A DNA stretch of 64,000 nucleotides from Haplomitrium mnioides (GCA_049999725.1 JBNGIS010033819.1:1-64000), one strand, 5' to 3'. Shown: positions 25,201 through 36,225, counted from the first letter of the stretch. Made by a program: numbers and translations. The notes: generated by a model not told the origin, from the sequence alone.

Positions 25201-25814
25201 TCGGGACTACGGCCGTCGGTTAGCTTCTAGAAGGTCGTTCCTCCTTGTTTCTACTTTATTCTCTTCGATTCAAATTGCACTACGATCGCCTTGAGCTCTT
25301 CTCTCTATCAAGGTATTGCACACCCCAAATGGTCACGAATTGAGGATATAGTGGTCAAAACTGTTGGCTCCTCCATTCTGCATCCGGACTTTCACCCCCT
25401 CGTCTTCATCTCCCGTACTCCTCTGGTGGATTCCTCCTCGATTGTGGCTAGCTCCTTTCTTTTGATCTCCTTCTCACATCGGCTTGATTCTTCTTGCTCT
25501 CCCTTGTCAACCCTGCATGTGCCCTATTGCTGCAAGTTTCTTTGATCCCTCTGCTAGCCTTCTTACTTGACTCCTCTGGATTCCACAGGGCTCCCCCATG
25601 CATTGCAAGATTCATGACATCAACAGGGAAAGGTAGAAAAGAAAGGAAGAGAAGGGAAAGGAGGGAAAGGAGAAAGGTGCAGGATTGGCATAACAACCAT
25701 AAGACAATAAAACACAAAGGAATACACAAGATTAACACAAACAGAAGGGATCAACTAGGCTAAAGGCTCAGCAATCCCACAAAATTGAAAAAACTCAGAC
25801 ATACCCGGCTAACA
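22219..25814 (-). repeat. 5' LTR of element C
   Basis: Plus strand from TGTCAGCCCTC to CCGGCTAACA, the last bases having changed from CTGACA. Homologous throughout to 16,142-19,730. Carries CACGTG at 23,764, 24,281 and 24,380, with a 99-bp repeat block at about 24,075-24,460. Confidence 0.92.
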
Positions 25815-25819
25815 GCTGC

Positions 25820-26300
25820 CATTTGATGATCATGGCATTCTTTGTTCCTCCTTATTCCTTCTGATTTTGATATATGTTGGGAGCGCCTATCCTCTTTCTC
25901 GCCATCAAGTTCTGCTACTACTCGTGATTAAGAATAAAAGACGTAACTCCCCGCTATGTCTTAAGTTCCTCTATTGTTTGTCGGTTTGTTGATTTGTTTC
26001 GGCTCTTCCAATCTTTGCCTCTGGGTCTTGAATCTTCTCTTCTTGAGATCTCTCTACCTTTTACTCCCTTGGCAAGTCTCTTCTTGTTGTAATCGTTCCA
26101 TGCTACTAGTGATCATTCGCTTGCTCTTCGTACCTTGAATCCAGTCATAATTTGCTGTATGATTGGTTGTTACCACCCTTGGCCTTTAGTTGACGTTGTT
26201 CTGCTTCTTGGACTAGCAATGCATCTTTCACTTGTCAAAAGGAGGTCCCTTGCCCAAAGTTGTAAAAATTTGTGGTAACCCTGTTTCCGACCGACTGACA
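25820..26300 (-). repeat. 3' LTR of element A, right part
   Basis: Resumes A's LTR immediately after the second GCTGC target copy and ends CCGACTGACA at 26,300. It shares blocks with B's LTR (TTTTGATAT, AGAATAAAAG; compare 11,960-12,060 and 37,700-37,800). Confidence 0.85.
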
Positions 26301-26313
26301 TAACTCCCCTTCA
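26301..26313 (-). other. Polypurine tract of element A
   Basis: The minus strand reads GAAGGGGAGTTA directly before TGTCAGTCGG, the start of the 3' LTR. Confidence 0.85.
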
Positions 26314-26497
26314 AAGAGTGAAGCATCCACATGAACTCCTTTCCTTCGCCGAAACCTTATATTGGTCTTAATGGTTGAAAAACAATGCCATTGTTGTCTG
26401 ATGGTCGAGATTGTAGGGACTTACTACATTGGTTTGCTTGCTGTGCTCCTACTGACTGTAGTACCAAAAACTAAAGAAAGTATTTATAAATATAAAT

Positions 26498-26505
<8 letters not shown>

Positions 26506-26549
<44 letters not shown>

Positions 26550-26949
26550 NNNNNNNNNNNNNNNNNNNNNNNNNNNNNNNNNNNNNNNNNNNNNNNNNNN
26601 NNNNNNNNNNNNNNNNNNNNNNNNNNNNNNNNNNNNNNNNNNNNNNNNNNNNNNNNNNNNNNNNNNNNNNNNNNNNNNNNNNNNNNNNNNNNNNNNNNNN
26701 NNNNNNNNNNNNNNNNNNNNNNNNNNNNNNNNNNNNNNNNNNNNNNNNNNNNNNNNNNNNNNNNNNNNNNNNNNNNNNNNNNNNNNNNNNNNNNNNNNNN
26801 NNNNNNNNNNNNNNNNNNNNNNNNNNNNNNNNNNNNNNNNNNNNNNNNNNNNNNNNNNNNNNNNNNNNNNNNNNNNNNNNNNNNNNNNNNNNNNNNNNNN
26901 NNNNNNNNNNNNNNNNNNNNNNNNNNNNNNNNNNNNNNNNNNNNNNNNN

Positions 26950-26984
<35 letters not shown>
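26506..26984. repeat. (TA)n microsatellite spanning a 400-N gap
   Basis: TA repeats run 26,506-26,549 and 26,950-26,982 on either side of 400 N (26,550-26,949). The assembly clearly broke inside the repeat; the true length is unknown. It lies between integrase and the 3' LTR of element A. Confidence 0.95.
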
Positions 26985-26986
<2 letters not shown>

Positions 26987-27100
26987 ATTATTTTTTAGAT
27001 TGGTGGTCCCCTCCTTTCGGGCTTCTTGAAGTGGTCTTGCTCCTCTTTGCAATAGAAATACTCTTTAAGTTGATTAATGTAGATCTAACTATTGATTTTG

Positions 27101-28064
27101 TCACCTAGTAGTGCAGTCAATTGTATTGTCCCGTTGTTGTGCCTCTTCTTGAGAATGCCTCTTCTTGAGAATGTACGGTCCCATCCAGCACGTGTGCAAT
27201 TTCCTTGGAAAGTGAATGAACCTGTTGTCATAGAGTAGTACTAGATCTCCTTCTTGTAGAAGTTGAGGTCGGAGCTTCTTATCATGTTGTGTCTTACTTA
27301 ATTGTTGTTGGTGCCTCAGTCTTTGTCCCACCACCAATTGTGTTTCTTCAAGCTTCTCTATTTGTCCTAGTCGGTCTTTTTTTTGCTTTCCGTTTCACTT
27401 TGTCTTTCTGTGATCAACACTCTCTCGGTGGGTATTTCAAACTCTACTGATAGCAAGAAGTGTTGTCTGAACACCAAATAATAGGGATTGTGGCCAGTGG
27501 TCATCTTGTAGGCCCTGCTATATGCAAATACCACACTAAGTAACTACAGATTCCAATCTGTCTTGTTGGCCGCAACCGATTGGTTTAATATTTTCCTGAT
27601 GATACCATTTGCACTCTCGATTAGCCCATCGGCCTTCGGATGATAAGCCATTGTCTTGCGATGCTTGACCAGATATTGCTCTATTAGCTCCTTAACAACT
27701 TGATTCAAAAAATGGGTGCCTTGATCACTTACCAATTCTAGAGGCGCGCCAAACCTGGTGAAATTTTCTCGTATAGAAGTCGCACCACGATAGAGGCGTC
27801 ATCTCTGTGTGTAGCCCTTACCTCCACCCACTTAGTGGCATAGTCCGTGGAAAGTAAAATGTATCTGTTCCCTCTTCTAGTGGTTGGCGAAATCGAGCTG
27901 ATGAAGTCAATCTCCCATTTCTCAAAGGGTGCTAGAGCCAATATCAGAATTAATGGGTGATGGGAAGACGAGGTTGCCCTTCCCGATTGCTTGCAAGGAT
28001 CGCACCACTTTGCAAAGAAATGGGTGTCTCTGTGCAAAGTAGGCCACCAATATTTAGCCGTCAA
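27101..28064 (-). pseudogene. Integrase of element A
   Basis: Minus-strand blocks in order: KYWWPTLHRDTHFF and CDPCKQSG (end of the zinc-binding domain), FEKWEIDFI (first catalytic Asp), VSDQGTHFLNQVVKEL (second Asp), KADGLIESANGIIRKIL (catalytic Glu), ADWNL-like region, then LRPQLLQEGDLVLLYDNR and WMGPYIL, the GPY/F motif. The catalytic D, D and E are all kept. Two frame breaks (about 27,736 and 27,540-27,340) separate the pieces. It would have inserted the element's cDNA. A more complete copy than the one in B. Confidence 0.9.
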
Positions 28065-28435
28065 GATCTTCTATATAGTGGTTTCCATGGCAAAGTGTCT
28101 ACGTTCTTCATCTTCGTACATGGCCCTCATATCGGAGGTGGCTTGGTCCGCTTCTAAGCATTGGCATATTTGTTCATCTAGTCTGGATTTATAGAGCACT
28201 CCTTGGATCATTAGAAATGGCCGCACCCTTCTTAAGAACACAACTAGTGCCTCATGGGTTCATTCTTTGGAGATCCGACCTGTGAGGAGAAACTGTATGA
28301 TATCTCCATGATTAGTGGGCCACCCTTCCCTTACGTGGAACAATTCTTCATTGGGAAAGTTGTCGTCCACTGCTCGGCCTTGTTCCACATGCGTTAGCCA
28401 CGAAAAAAAAGGGCATTGTTATGTTGTTTGCTTGG

Positions 28436-28936
28436 TCATATCCTGACCTCATAGTCAAATTTCTGTAGCAACAACATCCATCTAGCCACTCTTCCTGCTA
28501 GATTGGGCTTGTTGACCATATACTGAATTGCATCATGATCTAGATGGAAGATCACCCGATAGTGTAACAAATAGTGTCTGAATTTCTTCAAAGAGTAGAT
28601 AATGTCGAGAACCTCCCTATCTATTGCTGAGTAATTCCTTTCTGTAGAGGTCAAGAGTCGACTTGCATAAAAAATGGGGTGATCTCTTCCTTGATCATCC
28701 ATCTGGCTTAACACTGATTCGATATAGAAACCTGAAACGTCTATTATTATGTGGAACTTCTTCTCCCATTTGGGCAGCAAAAGTACTACTGCATACTCGA
28801 GCAACCGCTTGAGCTCATGGAAACCCGGTAGTTGTGCTCTGGTGGGCTGGAAATCACTACCATTTTTTACCATCTCAGTGAAGGGTCGAGCTATGAGGGC
28901 GAATTGAGGAATGAACCTTTTGTAGTACCCACGCAT
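28436..28936 (-). pseudogene. RT connection and RNase H of element A
   Basis: 166 open codons on the minus strand begin in the RT thumb (MRGYYKRFIPQFALIARPFT) and continue into RNase H: FHIIIDVSGF with the first Asp, GRDHPIFYASRLLTSTERNY, AIDREVLDIIYSLKKFRHYL with the Glu, and VIFHLDHDAIQYMVNK with a further Asp. RNase H removes the RNA strand after first-strand synthesis. It ends at a TGA near 28,436; integrase follows after about 370 bp of linker with broken frames (28,065-28,435). Confidence 0.9.
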
Positions 28937-28959
28937 CTAAAAAACCCATGTACCTCCTT

Positions 28960-29720
28960 TAGCTTGATTGGAAATGCAACTTCTGACCAGGCTTTAGCCT
29001 TCTCTTGGTCTACTTCAATTTTTTTAGCGGACACTCGGTGTTCCAACGATATTCCTTCTTTTACTGCAAAAAAGCACTTTCCTATGTGAAGCTTGAGACT
29101 TGTGTCTCAACATCGTTGAAAGGTTCGGCGTAGGTTTTCTATATGCTCCCATGTTTTACCATAGACTACAAAGTCATCAATGAAGATTTTGAGGAACTTG
29201 CGCAAGTAATCATGGAGCAGGTTCATCATTAGCCATTGGAAAATTCCAGAGACGTTGGACACTCCAAATGGCATCCGCCAAAAGGAAAACATTCCTCATT
29301 CTATTGTAAAGGATGTTTGGATCTGGTCCTCCTCGTAATTCCAGACTTGATTGTATCCTTGGTAACCTTCCATGAAACTGTACAATTCTTGTCTCACAAC
29401 CGGGTCCAACATCCCATCCGTAAATGGTAGGAGGTAGTGGTCTTTTTAAGTGACTTGATTCAACTTCCTCTAATCTTGACATACTCGGATTTTGGGTTTT
29501 CCATCCAATCCAGGTTTTTTTGGTACTACCACCACATGGGACACCCATTTACTATTAAGAATAGGGTAGATGAAATCACCGTCTAGCATTCAATCCACCT
29601 CTTGCTTGACCATCAGTGATAGCCAAGGGTTTGGTCGGTATTGCTTCTGCCTTACTGGCGCAATTGTGGCATCTAGATCAATTCAATGCTCTCTGAATTC
29701 CATCGGTACTCCTTGGAGGT
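28960..29720 (-). pseudogene. Reverse transcriptase of element A
   Basis: Minus-strand blocks: SKWVSHVVVVPKKPGLDGK, KIRVCQD, HYLLPFTDGMLDPVVRQELY, motif A as YSFMEGYQGYNQV, FSFWRMPFGVSNVSGIFQ, and motif C as KIFIDDFVVYGKTWEHIE (about 29,150-29,190). Motif C keeps both Asp. Motif A has Glu (codon 29,368-29,370) where gypsy RTs have the catalytic Asp, which should cripple polymerisation. In-frame stops interrupt the domain. It is homologous to B's RT at 13.3-13.9 kb. Confidence 0.9.
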
Positions 29721-29745
29721 CAGAGTGATGCCATGCAAACACATC

Positions 29746-30069
29746 CTAGTAACTGCTTAGTGCTTGGGTCAAAGCTCTCTCTTCCTTGTGACCAAGCTCC
29801 AACCCGATTTGGAAAGTTTTTCCTGATGAAATGGTCACTGCATGGTACCGATCCGTTTTAAGTGACATTGATTTGGGCACCTGACTTGGTGATTCTATTT
29901 CTGATTCCTCATTCTGTGCTTTGTTGTCAATTTTTTTCCCAAGGGCAGGTGTGGCCATATTAGTGTTCCAGATAGGTCCCACTTGGTATATAGGTACCGC
30001 CATTTCCTCTTTGATGTTCTGCAGATTGCTTAGCAGATCTTCTTCATTCATCTGTTCCAGATATTTCAC
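29746..30069 (-). pseudogene. Protease-RT linker of element A
   Basis: 107 open codons on the minus strand with acidic composition, ending KTFQIGLELGHKEERALTQA, which is the usual approach to the RT domain in this lineage. No separate domain is recognised. Confidence 0.6.
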
Positions 30070-30674
30070 TCAGAGAGTACCTTCCGTATCGGAATCATCC
30101 TCGATACTCCAATCGGTGTTATAGGCCCTAACCCCTTCTACTATAGTTTCCCCCTGATGTAGTGTTCGCCCATAATGCACCACTGTTTTGGGTTCTCTAA
30201 ACCTTAACATTCGGGTCCCCCAATCGTGGTTCACCTTGGCTCCATAAAGCCATGGTCTACCAATCACGGCAAGGTATGGTGACATGTTGGCGGATCTCAT
30301 TAGTAGGTAGTTTGAGAAAATTCCACTCCTCCTATGTATGTCGAAACATTGGTTAATGCCCCCAATGGTTTCACTTTGGACTCATCTTCCAATCTCATAA
30401 TCTGAGTTGTAGCATCAAAGGTCTGATAACCCAATTGGTATGTTGTTTGTTCCACCAATATATTTACTCCTACACCTGCATCCACTAGAACCATAGTTAA
30501 GGTGCAACCCACTCTGGAGCTCCTTGATCTTCGCTTAACATCATTGCATCGGCCAGGTTTCCCACTGGTGGTAATCGCCTCCTTCGCCTTGGTCCCATCA
30601 ATAGTTCCCTTAATTGACGCCAATAGATGGGGTTGCCCTTGATCAAATGTCCCATGATAGCAATGACATAGCAA
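30070..30674 (-). pseudogene. Aspartic protease of element A
   Basis: Minus strand: MVLVDAGVGVNILVEQTTYQ gives the retropepsin active-site loop in its plant gypsy form (usually DGGxGVN; here DAGVGVN), followed by TTQIMRLEDES. After a frame change comes YLAVIGRPWLYGAKVNHDW, the conserved C-terminal block. It would cleave the Gag-Pol polyprotein. The matching blocks in B (34.2-34.6 kb) confirm the assignment. Confidence 0.85.
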
Positions 30675-31055
30675 TCTTGTACATCTTGCTTGATACTATA
30701 GGGAACATGTTGAGTGGCCTTAGATTTCTCTTCTGTCTCTAGTGTCACCTCTTTTTTCGACAAGTTTCTCAGTGTTTGGGTGGCTGCCTTCATGAGCCTC
30801 CGCCTCCTCGAGCACTTCCAATTTTTCTCGGGTGTTCTCCTCTTGCCTTGGGTAGAACAGCTTTGGATGGTCCCTCTCATAATCTGAATCCTCATCTATG
30901 GGAATCCGATCCATTGGTAGGGCTCGCCTCTTCGGTTGGTTGGCCTTTTCTTTTTTCTGGAATCTATTTTTTCTTTCTATAGCTCCTTTGGTGGTGACCC
31001 TGTAGCAATCCTTAACTGATGGCGTTTCCCATCCAAGCAATTCAGTGGTATGTTC

Positions 31056-32470
31056 TCATTCCATGAGAACAGACTGTACATTAGCAACGGCTCCTTCGGT
31101 TGGTGCAATTCTAAGATGCAAGGTTAGACCTACTACCTCTTGATGGCGCATGACGGGACATACAGTGGCAATCTGTCTTTCATTTTTACAGGACGTGTAG
31201 AGTTTTGTGGGTATCCCCCAGCTTTGCTTCTTGGGCTCCGGACATCCAATAGAAATGTGCCGTGGTTGCCCATAGTTCCAACATACTATAATATGTGTGC
31301 AGTAAATTCTTTCTCCCATTGCGTTTTTGGACAATGCTGACCCCATCCACTTTGCTAGTTCTAGCTAAACACCACTAGTCAGCCCATCAAATTTCTTGGG
31401 GCACTGGTTATTTGATATACGTATTCAAGAGGTTCTTCCAGGATGTATTCCACCTCCTCCATCACATACTCAGATGGTTCATCCCTCACATACTATACTG
31501 CTGGTTTTTCTAGAGGACATTCGTGGCTGGCGTGTCCATGTTTTCCATAGTGGACGCACTACACATGAGTCCGAATGGCACTTACCTTTTTCCCTTTTTC
31601 CTTCAGTTTTGCAAACTGGATTGATAATGCTTCCAGTTTGCGATTGATGTCATCAATAGGATCACAACCCATTCTTCTTTTGAGGTTATCATCCATCAGT
31701 ACCTTGTCGTCATGCCTTCATATTTCTTCCCTTCTTGGGCTTCTGTTCTAACCAACTTTGCTTTTCATTTTCTCCTTTCTTTTGTAATGAGTCCTACTTC
31801 CTTTTTTTCTTCTAGTGTTGCCGCTTCTTGAATTGTCACTATCTTTGGAGTCTAATTCTGACTCCGTCATGGTGTCAATATTTGAATTGCAGTCCTCATC
31901 ACTAGAGGATGTTTCCGACCCATATCGCACCTTGATCTTCTTCCGTGAACTTGACAGTATGGCTTTGATATAGGATCCTGCTCTCTACACAACTTCTTCA
32001 AAGGTTTTGAGGCTGCCCTGTCTTACCCAAGCTCCCACTCTTCTAGGTAGCCCTGATATGAACCAAGAACAGAGGATCCCATTCGCTGGTACTGGTGTTA
32101 CTTGCCTAGCCAGCCTTTGGAATCGCTACAAGAAATTTTGTAGAGACTCTTTCTTCTTCATCTCAATCTGTCTGATTCAGATGAGGGCCTCATCACCTCC
32201 TCCTATCTTTCTGAATTCTACCATAAAGAAAGATTTGAATAGCTTCCATGTGTTTTTGTTGGCTTTCGGCAGACCCCGGTACCAAGGTCCAGCCTCCTCT
32301 TTCAAAGCACTTGACAAGATTGTGATCATAATCACCCATTCCCCATATGCCTGTGTCGTTCCTTTGAATTCCACAATCTAGTCATCAGGGTATTCTCAAG
32401 TTGTTCCCCTGAAGCATAAGTAAGGACATCTAGCTCGCTCGGACGCATGTCCATTCATGGCCTTTGGTTT
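31056..32470 (-). pseudogene. Gag of element A
   Basis: Capsid-type blocks on the minus strand start after the primer site: QAYGEWVIMITILSSALKEE with GPWYRGLP, FKSFFMVEFRKIG, then PANGILCSWFISGLPRRVGAW. A basic then Ser/Asp-rich linker follows (KVRYGSETSSSDED). The zinc knuckle is at 31,235-31,285 as CWNYGQPRHISIGC, with the second Cys changed to Tyr. Stops interrupt the frame. The region 30,675-31,055 continues as a charged gag-protease linker. Confidence 0.8.
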
Positions 32471-32585
32471 CTCCAAGCTTGAAAGTTCAATCCACAAGTC
32501 AACAATCTCCACCTTGTTATGATCAACTTACTTTGTGTAGGTCGTATGTCGGTCCCGAGTTGGTCTCAGGTTTCTTCAAACATAT

Positions 32586-32606
32586 GCCCTTCTTCTAGCG
32601 CCAAAA
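32586..32606 (-). other. Primer-binding site of element A
   Basis: The minus strand reads TTTTGGCGCTAGAAGAAGG just after the 5' LTR end (GGGTTGACA). Position and the TGGCG start are as expected for a tRNA primer site in plant gypsy elements. Confidence 0.75.
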
Positions 32607-32610
32607 TTTA

Positions 32611-33753
32611 TGTCAACCCTACCTCTCCGTCCTTAGCACTCCAAGAGGCGATTTCGGAGAGAAAAGGTGACACTCTATCATAAGGTTCTTTTATAGAATG
32701 GCTTCTTGACAGTATTTACCGCTCTGTGGTTTATTGTATTCGATTTCCCTTAATTGCACATGCCCACACAACACAACCTCCAAGTGATCCTTTCCCTTCC
32801 TTACCTTCAAATCATGAGTATTGAATGTCAATCTGTTCTATGCTTTATTCCAAAATTTCTTCTCCAATCCTTCTAGAGCTTCAAAGATTTGGACAGACTT
32901 TGCTTCAAAATGTAACTACTATGACTATTCTCTAATCTAGGAGCTTCACAATTCTATTGCTATTATCCATTAATGTTGTGTGCACACTTTTCCTTTGTTG
33001 TTGATGCTACTATTTTCATCGCTTCATTATGCTCGTCAATCTTTAAGGTGGCGACATTTGTCCTTGGCTCCTTTTGAGTGGTGAGAAAGTCTCCCGATGG
33101 TCGGTTGACAAGACTGTTTCTAGAAGAATAGATTATTCAGGCCGAAAAGAATGATCGGGCTGGTTCGATGAATCCCGATGAGTAAAATAGACTCCTCTGG
33201 TCAACCCCGATAGTTGACTTCTTCCGATTAGTACCGATGATCGGACATCCGATGAATTGATTTTATGAAGTCAGAATTGGCCCGATGAGATGATCCACAA
33301 CAGATAGACCGATGAGGATAAGATCTATCTGACCCGATGAGTCACTCTGAAGAAGATAGATTGGATATCCGATAGAAAATAGAAATAGAACGGCCCAATA
33401 AAGAGTATCTGAATATCTTGATAAGCTCGATTAAAATCGACAGTTGTTGATAGGTCCGATCGCCGGCGGTAGACTCCGGTGAAGAAGGATATGATCCGAA
33501 CTGATAAAATACTCCAATGTAAATAAGATCGGCACCGCTCCGAATAGAACCTAGGTCTGATCCAAAGAGGAATATTGGTTTGACCCAATAAACTTGATCA
33601 GCTCATACCATTGATTTTAGGCTCCGCTCACCCTTAGTGTGTCCTACTTAATGACGCTAGACCCAATGATCAACTATTGCTTCGAAGGTCAACTTCGATA
33701 ATTGACTTATCCCGATGGAGCGCCGCCCGCCACCATTTTCTAAAGGGAAGTTG
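32611..33753 (-). repeat. Truncated 5' LTR of element A
   Basis: Starts TGTCAACCCT and aligns to 13,921-15,975 apart from the roughly 900 bp missing here after 32,968. Homology stops at about 33,753 (AAGTTGAAC), so the U3 end corresponding to 15,976-16,141 plus 25,820-26,300 is lost. It carries inverted TTGAC pairs at 33,200-33,218 and 33,688-33,706. Confidence 0.85.
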
Positions 33754-34222
33754 AACATGGTTTGTTCAACAGCTACGAGTAAACCAATGCCCACATGAAA
33801 TTTTTGTCACCCATGGACGATCACCTCTTTTTGTTGTACTGCGCATACCATCCCCACCTCATTCCTCCGGTGCGTATTGTCTTCCTCTTCCAATGTTGCC
33901 AACCGCAACCCTCCTTGCACCCAGTGGGTCACCTCGGTCCCTTGGTTGTTTTCCACTTGTCGGTTGTTCTAGTATAGTCTAAACTCTGCTTATGCTCTAG
34001 TCTCGGTAGCCTCACTAATTGCGAAAGCTTCAGTGGACTCCTTCATGTCGAGTTCTACCACCAAGCTCCTCTTTAGCTCTATCTAATTGATTGCCACCAC
34101 ACCCTCTCCCGACAAGTCTTCCTCTATGGCCTCACTGACCATTTGGACCTAGTAGTGGTTCTCTAATTCCTCCTCTTCTTTCGACCACTCACTGTCATAC
34201 TCCTCCTCCGCTTGTATCTCCC
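33754..34222 (-). other. Element B internal remnant between protease and RT
   Basis: Lies between the broken 5' LTR of A and B's protease. The minus strand has Glu/Thr-rich short frames but no domain I recognise. By position it is the protease-RT linker of B, partly deleted together with A's LTR end. Confidence 0.5.
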
Positions 34223-34569
34223 TTAAATGCGGCACTCATCTATAGTGAACCATTTTTTTTCTAGGCCCATCATCAAGGTCGAATATCCCGAATTGTGCAA
34301 GACTCTAGCCCCATACAACCAAGGTCTTCCAATTAGTACTAGGTACAGAGAGGCTCGTCCCAAACGTATCACTAGATAGTTTAGCTTGAACTCTTTGCCC
34401 ACAATGATGGTGGGTACCTGCAATAGAGCGCCCAAGGGTTTGACCCGTGATCATCAGCCAACCTCATGATCTGAGTAGTGGGTTGGAATTCCCTGAATTC
34501 CAATATGTGTGTAGTCTCCTCAATAATAATGTTAACACCTGCCCTTCCATCTATAGGTACTAGTGACAA
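34223..34569 (-). pseudogene. Aspartic protease of element B
   Basis: Minus-strand blocks: SLVPIDGRAGVNIIIEETTH (active-site loop), PTTQIMRLADD, TIIVGKEFKLNYLVIRLG and YLVLIGRPWLYGARVLHNSG. They follow the same order as A's protease, with a frameshift near 34,400-34,435. The Asp of the active site is kept; two extra residues precede it compared with A. Confidence 0.85.
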
Positions 34570-34899
34570 TGTACATCATGTGATTTGGATGTCAATTTCT
34601 ATAGCGCCCTTGTCTTTTCATACTAGCCAGAAGTCAGTTTGAGCTTCTACCCAAGGTAGCCTCTTCCTTTTCTTGGCTCCCATCAGGATTTTCCTTAATT
34701 GCCTTCTATACAAAGGGCTATCTTTGATCACCTGCCCCACTGTGGCCGTGACTGGTTAGTCTCTTACGTATGTCTGGATGCTGTAGGGGGCCAGTTTCAT
34801 TGCCCCATCATTGGTTGCAACCGACATCTCAGTCCCCTTGGGTTCTTCTAATGCTTGTTGTCTCCAAACCTCCTTCATGGTCACAATTGCCGCCTCCTT

Positions 34900-36225
34900 C
34901 TCTTCCACTGCATCCAACGCCTCAAATTACTTCCCTACATCTTCCTACTGCTTGGGGTAAAAGCATTTGGGATATCTCTCTGGTAATCCAAATTGCTGGT
35001 CTCCCAACCTGCTAGCTCAACTTCCTCCCTCTCTAGCTCTTTCTTGGTCGCCTTCTCCCGTTCCAATGCTAACAAATTAACTGCTGCTGGAGGTGGGAGA
35101 TTTACACCTCCATTCAAGGCTACCTCTGGCCTCCTGTTGAGCAGGCAATTTAGAGCCACATGCCCTTCCTTCTTGCACTAGAAACATAATGATTTTCCGC
35201 GGTTCGAGACAGTTTGAAGATATGTGCCCAAGCTGGCTGCAATTCCAACAGACCATGATGGTCGTTCGAGGCACTCTAGTCTCAGTCCAACCACTTAATT
35301 GCCATGCACTATGCCTACAAGCCTTCCCAGTATTGTATAAGATCCGCAATTGATCTGATACAACGACTTTGGGAGCTCCTCTAGCACATACTCAACTTCT
35401 TCACGCATGTAGTCCGATGCCTTTTCTCTTACAAAATGGATGGTGTTGGCCTCCGAGAGGCACTCTTGAGGAGAGTGGTTGTGCTTGTTACACCTGACAC
35501 ACTAGACTCCCACGTGTCTGGTTGGGAGCGGTCAGCCCTCCGGTTTGACTCTTGCAAGGAGTACATTCACGGCCTCCATCTTGGCCCTTAACTAATCCAG
35601 CAGATTTTTCCCCACTTTCTTTTTGCTAGGTTTTGGTTCAGGCTCGCCTTTGTTAGATTTCCTCTTTTTGACCTCTCTTTGGTGATGGGAATGGCGATCC
35701 TTTCAGTCCTTAGCATCCTCCTTCTTCTTTTCCTACTTTCTTCTTTTCTTCTTTCGTGAAGACTTGCCATCATCCGAGCTAATGCCATCTAAGTCATCCT
35801 CGCTCTTAAAGGTGAATGTGAAGCTCTCTCATCCATCTCCTCTTTGCTACTTGAAGTATTAGAAGAGTCCTCTGACTCATACTTCACTCTTGTTTTCCTT
35901 CGCGAGCTGGTGATAGTAGCTTTGATATGGGATTGAGCCACATTCATTGCCTCCTCTAGGGTCTGGGGGTTTGTTTGCCTTACCCATGTCCCTATCTTCT
36001 TGAGCAAGGCTGCAAGGAACCACAACATCAACACTCCATTGGTGGCTGGTGGATTCAACTTCCAAGACATTTTCTTGAATCTTTGTAGAAATCTTCTCAT
36101 AGATTCCTTCCTCTTCATTCTAAGCTGACATATTTTGATTAACACCTCCGTCTCTTCTCCAATTTCTCTAAACTTTGCCACGAATGTGGTTTTGAATGCT
36201 CCCCAGTCCTTTGCTTATAATAGCT
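34900..36225 (-). pseudogene. Gag of element B, N-terminus deleted
   Basis: Minus-strand capsid-type sequence starts at the LTR junction (36,225) without an initiator: MAKFREIGEETEVLIKICQL, RRFLQRFKKMSWKLNPPATN, LWFLAALLKKIGTWVRQTNP, then RRKTRVKYESEDSSNTSSSK. A Lys/Arg-rich stretch follows at 35,588-35,788. The zinc knuckle CWNCSQLGHISSNC (35,208-35,250) is intact, unlike those in A and C. Then comes a Glu-rich linker towards the protease. The start of gag, the primer site and the last 360 bp of the LTR were removed by one deletion. Confidence 0.8.

Larger units (their letters stand above)
16142..25814 (-). mobile_element. Element C: non-autonomous LTR element inserted in A's LTR
   Basis: Two direct repeats of 3,589 and 3,596 bp flank a 2,488-bp internal region. 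The element is bracketed by a perfect 5-bp target duplication GCTGC (16,137-16,141 and 25,815-25,819). The LTR ends form an inverted repeat, TGTCAGCC at one end and GGCTGACA at the other. A primer-site-like TTTTTTGGCGATCACGGCGC (minus strand, about 22,190-22,209) follows the 5' LTR, and GGGAGTTA precedes the 3' LTR. No protease, RT, RNase H or integrase is present, only a gag-derived frame, so it would need another element's enzymes. A or B relatives are natural candidates because the termini match. Confidence 0.92.
13916..33753 (-). mobile_element. Element A: Ty3/gypsy retrotransposon inserted in B
   Basis: A's 3' LTR is 13,921-16,141 plus 25,820-26,300, interrupted by C. Its internal region is 26,301-32,610, and a truncated 5' LTR runs 32,611-33,753. 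Order on the minus strand is LTR, primer site, gag, protease, RT, RNase H, integrase, polypurine tract, LTR, which is the Ty3/gypsy order. The left flank CATCA (13,916-13,920) is the likely target site. The matching right copy is gone because the 5' LTR and adjoining B sequence are deleted at about 33,753. Pol is nearly complete but carries scattered stops and frameshifts. Confidence 0.85.

Noticed and set aside
26362-27052. Open frames of about 200 codons at 26.4-27.05 kb on both strands
   Set aside because: They consist of N-gap and (TA)n translated as Tyr-Ile repeats.
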